Shown here in pieces: positions 61,388 to 64,000 of a stretch of DNA of 64,000 nucleotides (its first letter is position 1; every line of letters begins with the position of its first letter). The DNA comes from Natronospira elongata (GTDB lineage: Bacteria > Pseudomonadota > Gammaproteobacteria > Natronospirales > Natronospiraceae): positions 62,001 through 126,000 of the forward strand of contig NZ_JAYGII010000005.1 in the NCBI RefSeq assembly GCF_034931365.1, read 5' to 3'. The notes under the pieces are model-generated. The model was given only the letters and a program-made list of their open reading frames with translations. It searched no databases and was not told the origin of the DNA. Position numbers and translations under genes: made by a program.

Positions 61388-62725
61388 CTAACTCGTCAAT
61401 GTTCTCAACAGGTTTTGATAGTCGTCGTTGATCCGCGCATCACTCTCCCGCAGCTCCTTTACCTTGCGGCAGGCATGCAGGACCGTGGTGTGATCACGGC
61501 CGCCGAATTCTTCACCAATTTCCGGAAGGCTATGGTTGGTCAGCTCCTTCGACAGCGCCATGGCAACCTGGCGCGGCCGGGTGATGGACCGACTCCGCCG
61601 TTTCCCCAGCAAATCCTTGATGCCCATCTTGTAATAATTGGCCACCGTTTTCTGGATATTGTCGATGGTCACCAGTTTTTCGTGCAGCGCCAGCAAATCC
61701 CGCAGGGCCTCTTTCGTGAAATCCAGGGTAATGGGCTGGCCGGTGAAACGACTGTTGGCAATCACCCGCCGCAAGGCGCCTTCCAGCTCTCGAACATTCG
61801 AGCGGATTCGCTGGGCAATGAAGAAGGCAACCTCATCCGGCAGATCGACGCCGTCCTGGGCCGCCTTTCGAAACAGGATCGCCACGCTGGTTTCCAGCTC
61901 CGGCGGCTCGATCGCCACCGTAAGCCCCCAGCCAAAGCGGCTCTTGAGCCGTTCTTCCAGGCCGTTGACTTCCTTGGGATAGCGGTCACAGGTGAGAATC
62001 ACTTGCTGCTGGCCTTCCAGCAAGGCATTGAAAGTATGAAAAAACTCTTCCTGGGATCGTTCCTTGCCGGCAAAAAACTGGATATCGTCGATCATCAGGG
62101 CGTCAAGGCCACGATAGAGCCGCTTAAAGTCGTTGATCGTGTTGTGCTGGAGTGCCTTGACCATGTCGCCGACGAAGCGCTCCGAATGGACATAGGCAAT
62201 CCGGGCGCGCGGATTCTGCTCCAGCAGACGATTGCCCACCGCATGCATCAGATGGGTCTTGCCCAACCCCACCCCGCCATAGATGAACAGCGGGTTATAG
62301 GCCTGGCCGGGGTTCTCCGCCACCTGACGGGCGGCGGCGCGAGCGAGCTGATTCGACTTGCCCTCGACAAAATTTTCAAAGGTGTGATCCGCCACCAGCC
62401 TGCTGCCGATCACTACTTCCGCTGCCTTCGGTCGCTGATCCGAGCTCTCTTCCGCTTTCTGCCGTCGCGGCCGAACGCCGGCGCTTCCGACTTCAAGGTT
62501 CACCTGTGGGGCCTGGCTGTCCCCGCTCAGCTCACCGACCGCATCCTCGATCAGGGTCAGGAACTGGTCACGAACCCAGTCCCGGACAAAGCGATTGGGC
62601 GCCAGCAGGCGCAGTCTGTGCCGCGATTCAACCACCTGCAGCGGTCTGATCCAGGTGTTCAGTTCCTGTTCGCTGAGGTCTCGACCCAGGCGGTCCAGAC
62701 AGCGTTGCCAAAGCGAGTCGCTCAC
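61388..62725 (-). CDS. dnaA: Chromosomal replication initiator protein DnaA
   Basis: Initiator ATPase that binds DnaA boxes and opens oriC. Domain I is SLWQRCLDRLGRDLSEQELNTWIRPLQ (helicase-loading interface), domain II the variable linker, domain III the AAA+ core with Walker A GGVGLGKT (150-157) and Walker B ALMIDDIQF, domain IV the DNA-binding helix with signature GGRDHTTVLHACRKV. The GTG at 62725, with GGAG 8 nt upstream, gives 445 residues and aligns with the E. coli start; an upstream GTG at 62773 is rejected. Confidence 0.98.
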   Translation of the reverse strand: MSDSLWQRCLDRLGRDLSEQELNTWIRPLQVVESRHRLRLLAPNRFVRDWVRDQFLTLIEDAVGELSGDSQAPQVNLEVGSAGVRPRRQKAEESSDQRPKAAEVVIGSRLVADHTFENFVEGKSNQLARAAARQVAENPGQAYNPLFIYGGVGLGKTHLMHAVGNRLLEQNPRARIAYVHSERFVGDMVKALQHNTINDFKRLYRGLDALMIDDIQFFAGKERSQEEFFHTFNALLEGQQQVILTCDRYPKEVNGLEERLKSRFGWGLTVAIEPPELETSVAILFRKAAQDGVDLPDEVAFFIAQRIRSNVRELEGALRRVIANSRFTGQPITLDFTKEALRDLLALHEKLVTIDNIQKTVANYYKMGIKDLLGKRRSRSITRPRQVAMALSKELTNHSLPEIGEEFGGRDHTTVLHACRKVKELRESDARINDDYQNLLRTLTS

Positions 62726-62810
62726 CGAATACTCCAATGCGAATGTCGGGGGAATGCAGGGCTCGGCCAGCACGGCCGGAAATCCCGCAGTCTATACTTC
62801 TCGCAGCCTG

Positions 62811-62819
62811 TTATCCACA
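62811..62819 (+). promoter_or_regulatory. DnaA box between dnaA and rpmH
   Basis: TTATCCACA, an exact consensus box, in the divergent dnaA-rpmH spacer, 12 bp upstream of the rpmH -35 and about 85 bp upstream of the dnaA GTG. Well placed for DnaA autoregulation or as part of a second origin half. Confidence 0.8.
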
Positions 62820-62830
62820 GCCTCTCAGGG

Positions 62831-62859
62831 TTGACCGGAAACGCTGAAATGGGTATATT
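62831..62859 (+). promoter_or_regulatory. Sigma-70 promoter of rpmH-rnpA
   Basis: TTGACC (62831-62836) and TATATT (62854-62859) with an exact 17-bp spacer, about 70 nt before the rpmH ATG. This is the best sigma-70 promoter seen in the window. Confidence 0.85.
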
Positions 62860-62928
62860 TCGCGGCTTACCTTTTGCGTCCCTGGAGCCACCGCTTACCG
62901 GGGCCCGGCAACACACGGATCAAGCGTC

Positions 62929-63063
62929 ATGAAGAGAACCTTCCAGCCCAGCAACCTGCGCCGCAAGCGCACTCACGGTTTTCGTGCCCGCATGGCCACC
63001 AAGGGCGGGCGGAAAGTGCTCAAGGCCCGGCGTGCCAAGGGCCGTGCCCGACTGACCCCGTAA
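62929..63063 (+). CDS. rpmH: 50S ribosomal protein L34
   Basis: A 44-residue, strongly basic ribosomal protein. It reads MKRTFQPSNLRRKRTHGFRA, followed by RMATKGGRKVLKARRAKGRA and ends RLTP, the classic bacterial L34. Located next to rnpA and divergent from dnaA, the near-universal order. Confidence 0.98.
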   Translation: MKRTFQPSNLRRKRTHGFRARMATKGGRKVLKARRAKGRARLTP

Positions 63064-63070
63064 GCCCGCT

Positions 63071-63454
63071 TTGGCGCACGTGCAGGCCGCGGCGGCGTAC
63101 CCGCCTGATGCGCGTCTGACCAGGGCAGAGGATTTTCGGCGGGTCTTCCGCCAGGGAAAGCGGTCGAAAGACCGCTTTTTCACGATATTGGCTTGCGCCA
63201 ATGGTTTGCCGCAAGCCCGCCTGGGAATGGCCATCTCCCGCCGGAATGCCGGCTCGGCTGTTGAGCGAAACCGGCTCAAGCGCTTGGCCCGAGAAAGCTT
63301 TCGGCACCGGCAGTCAACATTGGCCGGATTTGATCTGGTGGTGATGAGCCGGCCGGAGGCCAGCCGGGCCGATAACCGAACGCTCTTTGAGAGCCTGGAT
63401 CGTCACTGGCAGCGGCTGATGAAGCGATGCGATTCTTCCTCCTCTTCCTCGTAA
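63071..63454 (+). CDS. rnpA: Ribonuclease P protein component
   Basis: Protein subunit of RNase P, which trims tRNA 5' ends. Landmarks are LTRAEDFRRVFRQGKRSKDRFFTI, ARLGMAISRRNAGSAVERNRLKRLARESFR (the RNR signature, about residues 58-79) and FDLVVMSRP. The C-terminus is a serine run (CDSSSSSS). The start is uncertain: TTG at 63071 and GTG at 63080 are both possible and neither has a good ribosome site; translation is probably coupled to rpmH, 7 nt upstream. It overlaps yidD by 28 nt. Confidence 0.95.
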   Translation: MAHVQAAAAYPPDARLTRAEDFRRVFRQGKRSKDRFFTILACANGLPQARLGMAISRRNAGSAVERNRLKRLARESFRHRQSTLAGFDLVVMSRPEASRADNRTLFESLDRHWQRLMKRCDSSSSSS

Positions 63455-63663
63455 AGGCCTATCGGCTGTTGATCAGCCCCTTGTTCGGCCAATGCTGCCG
63501 TTTTCACCCCAGTTGTTCCGAGTATGCAATGGAGGCGCTCCAGACCCACGGCGCCCTCCGTGGTGCCTGGCTGAGCCTGCGCCGTGTTCTGCGCTGCCAC
63601 CCTTTTAATGAAGGTGGTTTCGACCCCGTTCCTGGAAGTTGTAAACATCATCATCATGGATAA
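63427..63663 (+). CDS. yidD: Membrane protein insertion efficiency factor YidD
   Basis: Small membrane-associated protein of 78 residues that assists YidC-dependent insertion. FFLLFLVKAYRLLISPLFGQCCRFHPSCSEYAMEALQTHGALRGAWLSLRRVLRCHPFNEGGFDPVP is the full family signature, including the three-cysteine region and HP pairs. It ends CKHHHHG. The start lies within the serine-rich 3' end of rnpA and the stop overlaps yidC by 8 nt, so the chain rnpA-yidD-yidC is translationally linked. Confidence 0.96.
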   Translation: MRFFLLFLVKAYRLLISPLFGQCCRFHPSCSEYAMEALQTHGALRGAWLSLRRVLRCHPFNEGGFDPVPGSCKHHHHG

Positions 63664-64000
63664 TCAGCGTTTCTTCCTCATCCTCGCCCTGGTGGCCCTC
63701 TCCTTCTGGACCTGGATGGAGTGGAACCAGTATTTCGCCGAACCGCACGCCGACGCCCCGGAAGCGGCCGAGGAACTCACCCTGGATGAGTCCCTGGACG
63801 ACGATGCCGTACCCCGGCCCGACGATGAACCCGACGCTCCGCGTCCGGATGATGATCCAGCCGACGCGCCGACCCTGGAGACCGTCCCCGAGCGCCCCGG
63901 CGGTGAAGAGATCACCCTCGAAACCCCGCGCCTCCGTGCTGCCATCCAGACCATTGGTGGTGAGCTCAGCCGATTGGACCTGCTGGATTATCGTGAGGAC
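63656..64000 (+). CDS. yidC: Membrane protein insertase YidC, N-terminal part (runs off the window)
   Basis: The first 115 codons of the Oxa1/YidC insertase. The N-terminal membrane helix is FFLILALVALSFWTWMEW (6-23), followed by a very acidic, Pro-rich spacer (about 29-90) and the start of the periplasmic domain (ITLETPRLRAAIQTIGGELSRLDLLDYRED). The family N-terminus MDNQR is present. The C-terminal insertase core is outside the window. The ATG overlaps the yidD stop. Confidence 0.95.
   Translation, partial: MDNQRFFLILALVALSFWTWMEWNQYFAEPHADAPEAAEELTLDESLDDDAVPRPDDEPDAPRPDDDPADAPTLETVPERPGGEEITLETPRLRAAIQTIGGELSRLDLLDYRED

Noticed and set aside
62726..62830. Definite dnaA promoter
   Set aside because: A TATAGA hexamer occurs on the minus strand near 62793, but no acceptable -35 accompanies it, so no promoter is claimed.

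Overview
The window is a GC-rich stretch of a gammaproteobacterial chromosome spanning the replication origin. The evidence is the gyrB-recF-dnaN-dnaA block facing away from rpmH-rnpA-yidD-yidC, consensus DnaA boxes on both sides of dnaA, and three ParB-binding (parS) palindromes around recF. Gene neighbourhoods (dapF-DUF484-xerC, hslVU-DUF971-ubiEJB, algZ/algR-hemCDXY, gltBD, and a bacterial Pab1020-type RNA ligase with its PIN partner) resemble Ectothiorhodospiraceae-like or related Gammaproteobacteria. Many proteins are acidic, which would fit a salt-adapted organism; the lineage and habitat are inferences. No rRNA, tRNA, CRISPR array, prophage or transposase was recognised.

Layout. 0.1-2.7 kb (+): S41 protease, YibQ-like deacetylase, DJ-1 protein. 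2.7-16 kb (-): a long leading-strand run in transcription order ubiD, a TPR diguanylate cyclase, CoA-binding protein, dapF, DUF484, xerC, hslV, hslU, DUF971, ubiE, ubiJ, ubiB and a possible 30-residue membrane peptide. This run holds three intergenic repeat elements. 16.1-16.7 kb (+): an orphan ParA-like ATPase. 16.7-31.8 kb (-): threonine-synthase-like enzyme, speA, a beta-hydroxyacid dehydrogenase, an AlgZ/AlgR-like two-component pair, hemC-hemD-hemX-hemY, an epimerase and a 1412-residue hybrid sensor kinase.

31.9-38.7 kb is the accessory part: a lipoprotein amidohydrolase, a TPR-methyltransferase fusion, the PIN/RNA ligase pair and two secreted Sel1-like paralogs. 38.7-50 kb (-): gltB-gltD, an Smr protein with a propeller diguanylate cyclase, and an outer-membrane protein with a DUF4919 lipoprotein. 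50.1-56.1 kb (+): DUF4282 protein, YeiH-type exporter, a double TonB_C lipoprotein, fadI and an alanine/sodium symporter with a large extra loop. 56.4-64 kb: origin region.

Together the window covers chromosome replication and segregation, ubiquinone and haem synthesis, glutamate, diaminopimelate and polyamine metabolism, protein quality control, and several envelope-sensing c-di-GMP or phosphorelay proteins. The items most worth following are the RNA ligase/PIN pair, the parS cluster inside and beside recF, the heptad-repeat elements that directly follow the stop codons of hslV and hslU, and the two unusual TTG-started propeller sensors.
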